DNA from: Pelagibacterium limicola | GTDB lineage: Bacteria; Pseudomonadota; Alphaproteobacteria; Rhizobiales; Devosiaceae | Direction of reading: 5' to 3' | Assembly: GCF_015694405.1 (NCBI RefSeq) | Contig: NZ_JADQDB010000007.1 | Location: 109,943 to 173,942, forward strand | Length of the DNA stretch: 64,000 nucleotides | Part shown: one piece after another, positions 1-7,676 of the stretch | Layout of the letters: each line of letters begins with the position of its first letter | Numbering within the stretch: position 1 is the stretch's first letter | Position numbers and translations under genes: made by a program | The notes under the pieces: model-generated | Seen by the model: only the letters and a program-made list of their open reading frames with translations | Told to the model about the DNA's origin: nothing | Databases searched by the model: none

Positions 1-354
1 CTGGTCGGGACGACGAAATCGACCATCGAGGCCGTCCGCGAAGGCGCGCACTGGAACAGTGCCAACCTCACGGCGATGGACCCGGTAACGCTCGGGCTCT
101 GCAGCCAGATCGAGCTTGATATGGAAGTGCGTAAGGCGGCCCGCAGCGCCGGGATCACCGAAGATGCGCCGGAAGGTACCCGCCTGTTGACTGCCGAGGA
201 AGCCCTGTCCCGCGCCCAATACGCATCCGAGGAAGAAGGCGAAGCCGGTGCTGACGCGGCCCAGACCGAATACGCCGCCGAGCGGGAAGCCGAATCGGTC
301 TTTGCCAAGCTCAAATCCCTCAAAGGCAACAATGCCGACGAGGAACAGGACTAA
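1..354 (+). CDS. trcR: Cell cycle transcriptional regulator TrcR (DUF1013 family), 3' part
   Basis: The open frame is already running at base 1, so the N-terminus lies outside the window. The visible 117 residues begin LVGTTKSTIEAVREGAHWNS, which matches the C-terminal half of the DUF1013 family. This family is nearly confined to alphaproteobacteria and is named TrcR after work in Caulobacter, where it acts in cell-cycle transcription. An acidic Glu/Asp/Ala-rich tail ends the protein (NNADEEQD). A strong intrinsic terminator follows about 20 bases after the stop, so this is the last gene of its transcript. The family call rests on recalled similarity. Confidence 0.75.
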   Translation: MVGTTKSTIEAVREGAHWNSANLTAMDPVTLGLCSQIELDMEVRKAARSAGITEDAPEGTRLLTAEEALSRAQYASEEEGEAGADAAQTEYAAEREAESVFAKLKSLKGNNADEEQD

Positions 355-373
355 GGTCCGATCGGCCCACCCC

Positions 374-405
374 AACCCCGGCAATCCTTGCCGGGGTTTT
401 CTTTT
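374..405 (+). terminator. Intrinsic terminator after trcR
   Basis: A perfect GC-rich stem, CCCCGGCAA / TTGCCGGGG (376-384 with 388-396), is followed by a TTTTCTTTT tract. This is a classical Rho-independent terminator for the upstream trcR gene. Confidence 0.9.
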
Positions 406-428
406 CCAGCCTAACCGCGCAACCGCCC

Positions 429-1187
429 ATGTTCGATCCAGCATTTTTCGCCGTGGCCATTGCGGCGGTCTTCATCGTTGGGCTTTCGAAGTCCGGGCTC
501 GTTGCCTCGATGGGCATGGTCGGCGTGCCGCTTCTGACCCTCGTCATGCCCGCCCGCGATGCGGCGGGAATGATGCTGCCTCTCCTCTTGATCATGGACG
601 CCATCGCACTCGTCGTGTACCGCCGCGAGGTCGACTGGCGCATCTTCTGGATCCTGCTGCCCGGCGCCATGCTCGGCACGGTGATCGGCTGGGCGCTCTC
701 GGCTGTGGTCAGCGAAGCGATGGTCCGGCTCGCGATTGGCGTCGTGACGCTGTTGTTCGTCCTCGACGCCTGGCTGCCCCTGCGCAAGAAGCTCGAGGGC
801 CTGCCCCCCTCGCGCCCGTGGGGTACATTCTGGGGATCGATTGCCGGGTTTACGAGCTTCATCAGCCACACCGGGGGACCGCCGGTCCAGATTTACATGC
901 TGCCCCTAAAGCTGCCACCGGTCCTTTTTGCCGGCACCAACGCGGTGCTCTTTGCGGTCATCAACGCGGCCAAGATAGTTCCCTACTTCTTTCTCGGCCA
1001 GCTCTCCGTCTCCAACATGCAGGCGGCAGCAACGCTCGTACCCGTTGCGATCGGGGCGATGCTGCTCGGCGTCTTCCTCGTGCGCCGCATCTCCCAGACG
1101 CTATTCTACAGGATCGCCTATATCCTGATCTTCCTTCTGTCCATCAAGCTCATTTACGACGGGATCGTCGGGGTATTCTGGGCATGA
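429..1187 (+). CDS. TauE/SafE family sulfite/organic-anion exporter-like membrane protein
   Basis: 252 residues, almost entirely hydrophobic, with about eight predicted membrane segments. The N-terminal repeat contains SKSGLVASMGMVGVPLL, and a second conserved patch, FTSFISHTGGPPVQIYMLP, lies near the middle. Both are typical of TauE/SafE (DUF81) permeases, which are linked to export of sulfite, sulfoacetate or similar anions, or to sulfur-compound uptake. No sulfur-metabolism gene is adjacent, so the substrate cannot be inferred from context. The ATG at 429 lies about 25 bases past the trcR terminator, and a Shine-Dalgarno sequence is not obvious. Confidence 0.85.
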   Translation: MFDPAFFAVAIAAVFIVGLSKSGLVASMGMVGVPLLTLVMPARDAAGMMLPLLLIMDAIALVVYRREVDWRIFWILLPGAMLGTVIGWALSAVVSEAMVRLAIGVVTLLFVLDAWLPLRKKLEGLPPSRPWGTFWGSIAGFTSFISHTGGPPVQIYMLPLKLPPVLFAGTNAVLFAVINAAKIVPYFFLGQLSVSNMQAAATLVPVAIGAMLLGVFLVRRISQTLFYRIAYILIFLLSIKLIYDGIVGVFWA

Positions 1188-1216
1188 AAAAAGGCCGCAG
1201 CGGCAAGCTGTGGCCT
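1186..1216 (-). terminator. Intrinsic terminator for the minus-strand ydcH-like gene
   Basis: The hairpin AGGCCGCAGC (1192-1201) / GCTGTGGCCT (1207-1216) has ten pairs with one G-U. It is followed, reading the minus strand, by a TTTTTTC run that overlaps the stop codon of the plus-strand TauE gene. The U-tract side shows that it serves the leftward gene at 1290-1466. Confidence 0.8.
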
Positions 1217-1289
1217 CACATTCCCATCCAGTCGAACCTCTCGATAAAGAGAAAGCGCCAGATCAGAAACAGATCAGTGAAATTCGCTC

Positions 1290-1466
1290 TTAGTGCTGGG
1301 TCTCACGCTGCGCGCGTGTCATCTGATCCTTGACTTCGAGCTTCTTGCGCTTGAGAGCGGCGATTAGGAGTGCATCGCGCGCCGGATGGCGCATCTCCTG
1401 TTCGATCTTGCGTTCCAGATCCTGGTGTCGCCGCTCCAGAGAGGTGATGTAAGTCTGTGAGGTCAT
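1290..1466 (-). CDS. YdcH family protein (DUF465)
   Basis: A 58-residue protein if it begins at MTSQTYITSLERRHQDLE. An upstream in-frame ATG at 1484 is possible but less family-like. It is a short charged helical protein with the DUF465 pattern: LERRHQDLERKI, then a run with ALKRKKLEVKDQ near the C-terminus. YdcH proteins are small coiled-coil proteins of unknown function, often found in several copies in alphaproteobacteria. It is divergent from a second DUF465 gene at 1615, and its own terminator overlaps the tauE stop. Confidence 0.8.
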   Translation of the reverse strand: MTSQTYITSLERRHQDLERKIEQEMRHPARDALLIAALKRKKLEVKDQMTRAQRETQH

Positions 1467-1614
1467 AGTCACTCCTTTCATCATTGGACGACAATATGGT
1501 CACAGACTTTGCCGCCTTTGTCCAATGGCAAATCTGTGGCAAGAAGGTGCAAAGGAAAAGGCCCCACCGTCGTGGTTAGCGGGGGGTAAAAACGGAGCGG
1601 GCGGAAACCGATCA

Positions 1615-1830
1615 ATGCTGCCACTCGATAAGGAACAGGAAGCCCGCTTGGGGCTGGAACTCGCGACCAAGCGGCAGGAGCATGCCGATCTTGACGCCGC
1701 CATCACCACTCTCACAAAATCGGGCCTCGCTGACGCCACGCTCCTTCAGCGACTCAAAAAACGCAAGCTGGCGCTCAAGGACAGGATCGTTCAGCTCGAG
1801 CGCATTCTGCTTCCCGATATCATTGCGTAA
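1615..1830 (+). CDS. YdcH family protein (DUF465), second copy
   Basis: 71 residues from the ATG at 1615 (MLPLDKEQEARLGLELATKR). The open frame extends upstream to 1525, but that part is Gly/Lys-rich and unlike the family, and a GGAGCGGGCGG stretch lies before the ATG at 1615. The C-terminal half, LLQRLKKRKLALKDRIVQLE, carries the DUF465 signature also seen in the divergent copy at 1290-1466. It is predicted to be a helical hairpin with no catalytic residues. Function is unknown. It is followed by a bidirectional terminator shared with rpsU. Confidence 0.75.
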   Translation: MLPLDKEQEARLGLELATKRQEHADLDAAITTLTKSGLADATLLQRLKKRKLALKDRIVQLERILLPDIIA

Positions 1831-1851
1831 CATCAGATCCCGGACAAAAGG

Positions 1852-1877
1852 AAACGCCGCCCAAATGGACGGCGTTT
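1852..1877. terminator. Bidirectional terminator between ydcH-like gene and rpsU
   Basis: The hairpin AAACGCCG / CGGCGTTT has a short loop. It is preceded by an A-rich stretch (CAAAAGGAAA) that gives a TTTCCTTTTG tract on the minus strand. It sits between two convergent genes and can end both transcripts. Confidence 0.75.
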
Positions 1878-1904
1878 GCAACTAAGCGTTCTTACAAATG
1901 TCGA

Positions 1905-2126
1905 TTAGCGACGGCCGGTGGAAACACCTGCCTCACGCTGAGCGCGCTTACGAGCCAGCTTGCGGGCCCGGCGGATTGCCTCGGCCTTCTGGCGTGCCTT
2001 CTTTTCAGAGGGCTTCTCGTAATAATTGCGCAGCTTCATCTCACGAAAAACGCCTTCGCGCTGAAGCTTCTTCTTGAGCGCCCGGAGCGCCTGATCGACA
2101 TTGTTATCGCGAACGACTACTTGCAC
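1905..2126 (-). CDS. rpsU: 30S ribosomal protein S21
   Basis: 73 residues from a GTG start at 2126, reading [20 protein letters not shown]. This is the bacterial S21 N-terminus. It continues with [20 protein letters not shown] and a highly basic Arg/Lys tail, as expected for S21, which binds the small subunit near the anti-Shine-Dalgarno region. The open frame extends upstream to 2174, but those residues are not family-like, and a purine-rich GGGCGG lies just before the GTG. It appears monocistronic, with the terminator at 1852-1877. Confidence 0.95.
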   Translation of the reverse strand: MQVVVRDNNVDQALRALKKKLQREGVFREMKLRNYYEKPSEKKARQKAEAIRRARKLARKRAQREAGVSTGRR

Positions 2127-2272
2127 GCGGAACACCGCCCTTTCGGTTTGAGTATCGGCTGAAATTGAACGCACGGGGCCAATAGAACCCTTGCGCCGAC
2201 CGGCACGTGCCAGTCACCGTGGTGGCGCACTTACCAGAGCCAAGCCGGTTTGTCCACCGTTCAGGCCGAAAA

Positions 2273-3373
2273 TCAGGCGGTTTCGCTCTTGGGCAAGCCA
2301 ACGATATTGATATGCCCCATCTTCCGGCCCGCCCGGATTTCACCCTTGCCGTAGTGATGAGGCTGGACCCCGCGCGTCGAGCGCACCGCTATGGCGGCCA
2401 CCTCTTCGCCGATCAGGTTTTCCATCACCACATCCGCGAGCCGGACCGGATCGCCCAGCGGCCAGCCGCAGATCGCCCTGATGTGATTCTCGAACTGGTC
2501 GGTGACGCAGACAGCTTCCGTCCAATGCCCGGAATTGTGCACCCGCGGCGCGATTTCGTTGACCATCAATTGAGGGTCGTCGCCGTCCCTGACGACGAAG
2601 AATTCGACCCCCATCGCACCCACGTAATCGAGCGCATCGGCCACGGCCCGAGCCATTTCGCTTGCCCTGCGTGCCGTTGCCGGGACGATTTTCGCAGGCA
2701 GCGTCGATGTCTTGAGAATATGGTCCGTATGGACGTTCTCGGCCGGATCGTATGTAACCGATTGCCCGTCAGCGCCGCGCACGACGATGACGGAAATCTC
2801 TTTCTCGAATGGAATGAACTTCTCTAGAACGAGTTGAACGCCGCCGATCTCGGCCAAGGCCTTTTCGGCCTCCTCCCTGACGCGGATCGTGCGCTGCCCC
2901 TTGCCGTCATAGCCCAGCCGCGTTGTCTTGAGGATGGCGGGATAACCGATTTCAAGCAGCGCCGCATAAAGATCGCCGCGCACCATCACCGGCTTGTAGG
3001 GCGCCACGGCAACACCCGCGCGCTTCAAGAACCGTTTCTCGGCCAACCGGTCCTGCGAGAATTCGAGCGCCTTGGGACCGGGACGTACCGGGGCGTGGCG
3101 CGCGATAACCGCCGCGGTCTCGACCGGCACGTTTTCGAATTCATAGGTGACGACATCGACCGCTTTCGCGAACGCCTCGAGCGCAGCCTCGTCGTTATAG
3201 GCCGCGACGGTCTTGTGCGGGGTCACCTCGAACGCCGGACTTTCGGGATCGGGGCAAAAGATATGCGTCTTCATTCCCAGCCGGCTCGCGGCCAGCGAAA
3301 GCATCCGCCCAAGTTGTCCGCCCCCGAGAATCCCGACCCGGGAGCCAGACCGCAACACAGTTCTCTCACTCAT
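2273..3373 (-). CDS. purK: N5-carboxyaminoimidazole ribonucleotide synthase (PurK)
   Basis: 366 residues from the ATG at 3373. It is an ATP-grasp enzyme of de novo purine synthesis that converts AIR, ATP and bicarbonate to N5-CAIR. The N-terminal nucleotide-binding motif [11 protein letters not shown] is at residues 14-24. The ATP-grasp core includes [12 protein letters not shown] and [18 protein letters not shown], and the metal-binding C-terminal part contains [15 protein letters not shown]. The start overlaps the end of purE by eight bases, so the two genes are translationally coupled and supply consecutive steps. Confidence 0.97.
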   Translation of the reverse strand: MSERTVLRSGSRVGILGGGQLGRMLSLAASRLGMKTHIFCPDPESPAFEVTPHKTVAAYNDEAALEAFAKAVDVVTYEFENVPVETAAVIARHAPVRPGPKALEFSQDRLAEKRFLKRAGVAVAPYKPVMVRGDLYAALLEIGYPAILKTTRLGYDGKGQRTIRVREEAEKALAEIGGVQLVLEKFIPFEKEISVIVVRGADGQSVTYDPAENVHTDHILKTSTLPAKIVPATARRASEMARAVADALDYVGAMGVEFFVVRDGDDPQLMVNEIAPRVHNSGHWTEAVCVTDQFENHIRAICGWPLGDPVRLADVVMENLIGEEVAAIAVRSTRGVQPHHYGKGEIRAGRKMGHINIVGLPKSETA

Positions 3374-3884
3374 CGTCGCGTGGGAACTCCGCCACCGCAT
3401 CGGTCTGCGCCTGCCGCCAGTCGGCCAGCCGTTCGGCCAGCCCTTCGTCGCTCAGCGAGAGCACGGCGGCTGCCAGCAACGCGGCGTTGATCGCTCCGGC
3501 CTTGCCGATGGCAAGCGTACCCACCGGAATCCCGCCGGGCATCTGGACGATGGACAAAAGACTGTCCTCGCCACGTAGCGCCTTGCTTTCGACCGGAACT
3601 CCGAACACGGGCAGCGTCGTCAGCGATGCAATCATCCCCGGAAGATGCGCGGCCCCGCCGGCGCCCGCGATGATCACCTGAAATCCGTTGCTCCGGGCAG
3701 TTCGCGCGAAATCGACCATCCGCAACGGGGTTCGATGCGCCGAAACGATGCGCGCCTCGTAGTCGATCCTCAACGCCTCGAGCGTTTCGGCGGCAAACCG
3801 CATGGTCGGCCAATCCGACTGGCTACCCATGACGATGGCGATCGGGGGAGATGTCAGCACGCAAGGCCCTCTCATCGCATTCAA
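3366..3884 (-). CDS. purE: N5-carboxyaminoimidazole ribonucleotide mutase (PurE)
   Basis: 172 residues. Class I PurE converts N5-CAIR to CAIR. Signature segments are [11 protein letters not shown] near the N-terminus, [10 protein letters not shown] with the substrate-contacting His, and [12 protein letters not shown], all in the usual order. It is first in the purEK pair, and its 3' end overlaps purK by eight bases. The start at 3884 gives a short N-terminal extension before the conserved [10 protein letters not shown], so a start a few codons downstream is possible. Confidence 0.97.
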   Translation of the reverse strand: MNAMRGPCVLTSPPIAIVMGSQSDWPTMRFAAETLEALRIDYEARIVSAHRTPLRMVDFARTARSNGFQVIIAGAGGAAHLPGMIASLTTLPVFGVPVESKALRGEDSLLSIVQMPGGIPVGTLAIGKAGAINAALLAAAVLSLSDEGLAERLADWRQAQTDAVAEFPRDDE

Positions 3885-3991
3885 AGCCCGGCTTTAGCGG
3901 ATTAGGCCCGTGCCCGCAAGCATGGCGAAGCAGGGGCGCATCTCATGGGATCATGACCCCCACCTGTCCGCTCGGCAGACTGATAGCCGGG

Positions 3992-4699
3992 TCAGCGATT
4001 CTGGTTGCCGTTGCCGCCGTGGCTCTGATTGGGATTGTTGCAGTTGTTGCCCTGGCCGTGCCCGCCGCTGTTGCCCGCGCAATTGCCATTTCCGGTTCCA
4101 CCGCCAGACCCGGACTGTCCGGACCCTGCGCCCTGCCCCGAATAGGTAAAGCCTTCCGACCGTGGGACGTGGAAGGCGCGCTTATAGAGCGGAATGTCGG
4201 CCTCGATCGCGTAGCCGACGACGGGCGTGTACCGGTAACATCCTTCGGTCGCGATGATGAAATGGCCGCGCGCCAGATCAATCATGGCCTGCGGCAATGT
4301 CATGTCACCCGAACATCCTGCTGCGCTGCCCTCGCGCGTTACCGGCTCGAAAAAGGTGTAGGTGCCATCCTGTGCAACCCTGGCGACCGCGATGCGGAGC
4401 GTGGTGCGGCCGGTTTCAAAGGGGCGCAGTATGGTATCGCCCAAAGCCAGCGCTCCGGTGAGCTCGTCCCGCGTAACCCGCCCCGACATCTGCGAGGAAA
4501 CATCGCCGATCGTATGAGTAAGCTGGGCGAGCTTGCGGTCCGCATCAAGTCCCTGGCTCAGATCCACCGCGCCGAGGTAAACGAGAAGCAGGATCGGAAC
4601 CAGAAGAGCGAACTCGACTGCTGCCACACCGGCCTGTGCGAGGGCGAATGCAGCGGCCCTGGTCCGTACAGCGCTCAGAATTGACAGCCCGTATTTCAA
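3992..4699 (-). CDS. TadE-like pilus assembly / secreted protein with Gly-Asn-Gln-rich tail
   Basis: About 235 residues if translation begins at the TTG at 4699, which has GGGGAG seven bases upstream. A GTG at 4729 is the alternative. One N-terminal membrane segment reads AGVAAVEFALLVPILLLVY, with the conserved Glu of TadE/TadG-type type IVc pilin-like proteins. The periplasmic part has paired cysteines (AAGCSGD, EGCYRY). The final ~48 residues are almost only Gly, Asn, Ser and Gln with two further Cys. No other tad gene is nearby, so a Flp-pilus role is uncertain. Confidence 0.7.
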   Translation of the reverse strand: MKYGLSILSAVRTRAAAFALAQAGVAAVEFALLVPILLLVYLGAVDLSQGLDADRKLAQLTHTIGDVSSQMSGRVTRDELTGALALGDTILRPFETGRTTLRIAVARVAQDGTYTFFEPVTREGSAAGCSGDMTLPQAMIDLARGHFIIATEGCYRYTPVVGYAIEADIPLYKRAFHVPRSEGFTYSGQGAGSGQSGSGGGTGNGNCAGNSGGHGQGNNCNNPNQSHGGNGNQNR

Positions 4700-4742
4700 A
4701 GGTCCACTCCCCGTGCAGATCGTTTCCACACAGGATTCAGCC

Positions 4743-4764
4743 TAGAAAACCCGGCCTAAGCCGG
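4743..4764 (-). terminator. Intrinsic terminator after the alpha/beta hydrolase gene
   Basis: The stem CCGGC / GCCGG (4751-4764) with a four-base loop is followed on the minus strand by GTTTTCTA. It lies about 50 bases downstream of the stop of the leftward hydrolase gene at 4817 and upstream of the TadE-like gene. Confidence 0.65.
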
Positions 4765-4816
4765 ACTTAACCGGCAGGTCCGATTGCTTTCATGGTGAAC
4801 GATCGATTGACTGAAG

Positions 4817-5620
4817 TCAGGACACGTCCGCAAAAAACGCCTTTGCTCGCTCCCAGATCCCGCGTGCCCACATGTCGCCATGCCCCGCACCTTCTTCGAT
4901 CCATAGATCGTAGGTCACCGGGATTTCCTCATAAAGCCGGTACGCATTGCTCACGGAAATCGTGCTGTCCGCAGTCCCGTGTGCAACAAGCACCGGCGCG
5001 CCAACCTCCCCAATCCATTGATTGGAGGGAAACTGATCGAGCATCAAAAGCCCTACCGGCACATAGGGATAACGCTCCGCGGCCACGGACACTGCCGAAT
5101 AGAACGGCGTTTCGAGTAGCAGCGCAGGTGTCTCGCGCTGGCTCGCCACCCAAACGGCGGGCGAGGCGCCGAGCGAACGCCCCCAGACCATTATCGGGTC
5201 GCCCTTATCCGCCACCCAGTCGTAGGCCGCCAGCGCATCGGCAAGGATATTGTCCTGGGTAATCGTTCCCGGCGAGAGCGGGAAACCCCTGTAGTCGAAT
5301 GACAAGAACCCGTATCCATCTGCTTGGAAAGCGGCAAACCGCCGGTATTCGGAGGAAAAGCTCTGGGAGTTCCCCTTGAGGTAGAGGATTACCGGCATTC
5401 CCGGCGCCGGCCTGCCGTACCAGCCGGTAATCGTCTCCCCATTCGAGGTCGGAATGGTCACCACCTCCCCTTCGAGGCCCACCTCGGCGATCTCGAAAAC
5501 ATCGCCCGTGGGGGCAAAGAAAAAGGCGCGCTGATTGACGTAAAGATAAGCCAGCACGCCCACATAGACGGCGACGAGCACGATGACGGCACCAGCGGAA
5601 ATCCGGCGAACAATACGCAT
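4817..5620 (-). CDS. Alpha/beta hydrolase, membrane-anchored (YfhR/BEM46-like)
   Basis: 267 residues. An N-terminal hydrophobic anchor (about residues 9-28) is followed by an alpha/beta hydrolase fold. The nucleophile elbow is GRSLG at 147-151 (Ser149), the acid is probably Asp218 in HGTADS, and the base His247 in GAGHGDM. The layout resembles the BEM46/ABHD13/YfhR group of serine hydrolases of uncertain substrate, possibly esterases or thioesterases. It is in the same direction as the DsbA-family gene 68 bases upstream, with its own terminator downstream. Substrate is unknown. Confidence 0.85.
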   Translation of the reverse strand: MRIVRRISAGAVIVLVAVYVGVLAYLYVNQRAFFFAPTGDVFEIAEVGLEGEVVTIPTSNGETITGWYGRPAPGMPVILYLKGNSQSFSSEYRRFAAFQADGYGFLSFDYRGFPLSPGTITQDNILADALAAYDWVADKGDPIMVWGRSLGASPAVWVASQRETPALLLETPFYSAVSVAAERYPYVPVGLLMLDQFPSNQWIGEVGAPVLVAHGTADSTISVSNAYRLYEEIPVTYDLWIEEGAGHGDMWARGIWERAKAFFADVS

Positions 5621-5688
5621 CCGATTCTACCCTCGAAAAATCACACTTAGACTCAACCCAATGCAGCAGACGTTGGCAAGTCCTTGCC

Positions 5689-6330
5689 CTAAAGCTCCTC
5701 CTCGCCCAGCGCCACGCGGAACGCCCGCGCGAAAATCTCTGCCGGCTGCCCGCCCGAAATGGCAAACCGGTTGTTGAAGATGAAGAAAGGCACCCCGTTT
5801 ATCCCCTGTTGGGACGCCGAAAGTGCCATTGCCCGGGTCGTGTCGTGCTCGCTTTCGTCCGTCAGCACCACCAGCGCCGCCTCGCGCGTATAGCCATGTT
5901 CCTGCGCGATGTCGGCCAGCAGTTCCCAGTCGGCGATGTTCCTGCCTTCGAGAAAATAAGCCGCTGCATAGGCCTTGGCGAGGCCATACTGGTGCTCAAT
6001 CGGCGCCAGACGGATCAGCGTGTGCACCTCGATGGTCGGATAGCTCAATGGTTGTACGGAAATATCGAGTGGCACGCCCGCGTCGCGCGCCACCTGTTCG
6101 ACCCGTGCCTGCATGGCATCGACGTCCCCGCCATATTTGGCCTTGAGCCGTTCCTTGGTGTTCACCCCTTCCTTGGGCGTCGACGGATCGAGCAGGAACG
6201 GATGATGGGTAATCTGGACATCGACTTCCGGGTCGAGCGCCGACAGGGCTTCATCGAGCCGCGCGGTCCCGATGAGACACCACGGGCAGACGACATCGGT
6301 GAAAAGGTCGATGTGGATCGATTTGGTCAT
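5689..6330 (-). CDS. DsbA family oxidoreductase (FrnE-like)
   Basis: 213 residues from the ATG at 6330, which has AAAGGA upstream. The open frame runs further up to 6384, but that part is not family-like. It is a thioredoxin-fold protein of the DsbA/FrnE subgroup, with the redox motif CPWC at residues 15-18 (FTDVVCPWCLIG). An inserted helical domain contains HPFLLDPSTP, and GVPFFIFNNRFAISGGQP, with the cis-Pro region, is near the end. There is no signal peptide, so it is probably cytoplasmic. FrnE-like proteins act in polyketide metabolism or oxidative-stress thiol chemistry. The substrate here is unknown. Confidence 0.88.
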   Translation of the reverse strand: MTKSIHIDLFTDVVCPWCLIGTARLDEALSALDPEVDVQITHHPFLLDPSTPKEGVNTKERLKAKYGGDVDAMQARVEQVARDAGVPLDISVQPLSYPTIEVHTLIRLAPIEHQYGLAKAYAAAYFLEGRNIADWELLADIAQEHGYTREAALVVLTDESEHDTTRAMALSASQQGINGVPFFIFNNRFAISGGQPAEIFARAFRVALGEEEL

Positions 6331-6399
6331 GGGACGTCCTTTGCGTTCGGCCCGCAACATGGTCGCCAGGAAGAGGGTCCGCAAGTACGTACACCGATG

Positions 6400-7020
6400 T
6401 TAGCGCGTGGAAAACGCCAGCCACGCCGCAACCACGACAAGCAGTACGCCGAAAACCGCCCCGAGCACCTTGCGACGGTCGTCGCGCACAAAAAACGGCT
6501 GCAGGCTTCCAGAGGCAAGAACGATAAGGGTATGCACCAGCGTCGCCGCGAATACATAGACCGCCGCCAGCATGGCGAACGCCCAGCCGCCCGCCTCGGC
6601 GGGAAGAAAATTGGGCAGGACCGCCAGATAGAATACTGCGGCTTTTGGATTGAGCAGGTTGGTGATCAGCCCGCGTCGGAAATACACCGCGCCGCGGTCG
6701 GAAAACCCGTTGTCCGGTACTGGTTTTTGCGCATCGCGCCAGCTGTCATAGCCTAGCCAGACGAGATAAATCACACCTGCCCACCGGATGGCCTGATAGA
6801 GGACGTCGTTCTGGGCGATCACCGCCGCAAGCCCGATCGCTGCAAGCGCGCCGACAATCGAAAGTCCAAGCGAAACGCCCGCCACGGCGAACATCCCGGG
6901 TTTGCGCCCCCGCTCTGCGCTCAAGAGCGCCAGATACGCCATGTTCGGCCCCGGCGTTATCTCCACAGCCAGCGAGGTGAGTAAGAAGGCCAAAAGAGTG
7001 GCGAGCGGAATTACGTCCAT
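6400..7020 (-). CDS. LysE family translocator (RhtB-like exporter)
   Basis: 206 residues with about six hydrophobic segments. The LysE/RhtB signature EITPGPNMAYL is at residues 20-30, followed by GRKPGMFAVAGVSLGL. A central loop reads NLLNPKAAVFYLAVLPNF, also diagnostic. These proteins export amino acids or related small molecules. The substrate cannot be read from sequence. The gene lies 69 bases upstream of the DsbA-family gene in the same direction, so co-transcription is possible. Confidence 0.9.
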   Translation of the reverse strand: MDVIPLATLLAFLLTSLAVEITPGPNMAYLALLSAERGRKPGMFAVAGVSLGLSIVGALAAIGLAAVIAQNDVLYQAIRWAGVIYLVWLGYDSWRDAQKPVPDNGFSDRGAVYFRRGLITNLLNPKAAVFYLAVLPNFLPAEAGGWAFAMLAAVYVFAATLVHTLIVLASGSLQPFFVRDDRRKVLGAVFGVLLVVVAAWLAFSTR

Positions 7021-7193
7021 CGATACCTGTTACCGTTGTCCTCAAGCGGGCAGTCGCAATGCGGACGGTATCGCATCTCAAGCCGTTCAGGCCAGTGCGG
7101 TCGCTATCACGCGCATACCAGCCCGACTGCTGACACGTCCTGACGCATTGTTGCACGAGGATGAAAGTCACCCCCACCACTAAGGAACCGCCC

Positions 7194-7610
7194 ATGCGCC
7201 CCCTTGCCCTCAAAATGGGAATCAAACCCCAGGCCAATGCGTTCTTTGCGGGCGCGCCCCCAGGGGTTCTCGACCGCATGAACCTGCCGCCCTTGGCGAT
7301 CGCCGAGAGACTGGATGGACCGATGGACTACGTCCACCTCTTCGTCACGACCCGCGCCGCGCTCGAAGCCGCCCTACCCGATCTCCGCAAACATCTGGCG
7401 TCCGGAGGCAAGCTCTGGGTTTCCTGGCCCAAGGGTGGCCGGCTCGGCACAGACCTCAACCTCCGCGAGGTCATCCGCATCGGTTACGATCACACCCTCG
7501 TCGAAAGCACCTGCCTCAGCATCGACGACATCTGGTCGGCCCTCAAATTCACCCATCCGGTGCCCGGCCGTGTCTACAACAACAGCTATGGCACACTGCC
7601 GGATCGATAA
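7194..7610 (+). CDS. DUF3052 family protein
   Basis: 138 residues from the ATG at 7194, which is preceded by TAAGGAACC. An upstream in-frame ATG at 7161 is less likely. The segment LWVSWPKGGRLGTDLN, with a later SIDDIWSALKFTHP, matches small DUF3052-type proteins of unknown function. No signal peptide or membrane segment is visible. It stands alone between divergent lysE and convergent pntB, with a bidirectional terminator straight after the stop. No role can be assigned from the sequence. Confidence 0.65.
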   Translation: MRPLALKMGIKPQANAFFAGAPPGVLDRMNLPPLAIAERLDGPMDYVHLFVTTRAALEAALPDLRKHLASGGKLWVSWPKGGRLGTDLNLREVIRIGYDHTLVESTCLSIDDIWSALKFTHPVPGRVYNNSYGTLPDR

Positions 7611-7613
7611 GTC

Positions 7614-7646
7614 GAAAAAAAGGGGAGCCCGCAGGCTCCCCTTTTC
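7614..7646. terminator. Bidirectional terminator between DUF3052 gene and pntB
   Basis: A perfect nine-pair stem, AGGGGAGCC / GGCTCCCCT (7621-7629 with 7634-7642), has a CGCA loop. It is flanked by A7 on one side and TTTTC on the other, so it can terminate transcripts from both sides. Confidence 0.9.
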
Positions 7647-7676
7647 ATGGCGCCCCACCGCGCTTTCTTGATCGCA

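Noticed and set aside
248..1333. A 361-codon open frame overlapping trcR and tauE on the plus strand
   Set aside because: It is an Arg/Pro-rich shadow of two well-supported genes in another frame and crosses the trcR terminator.
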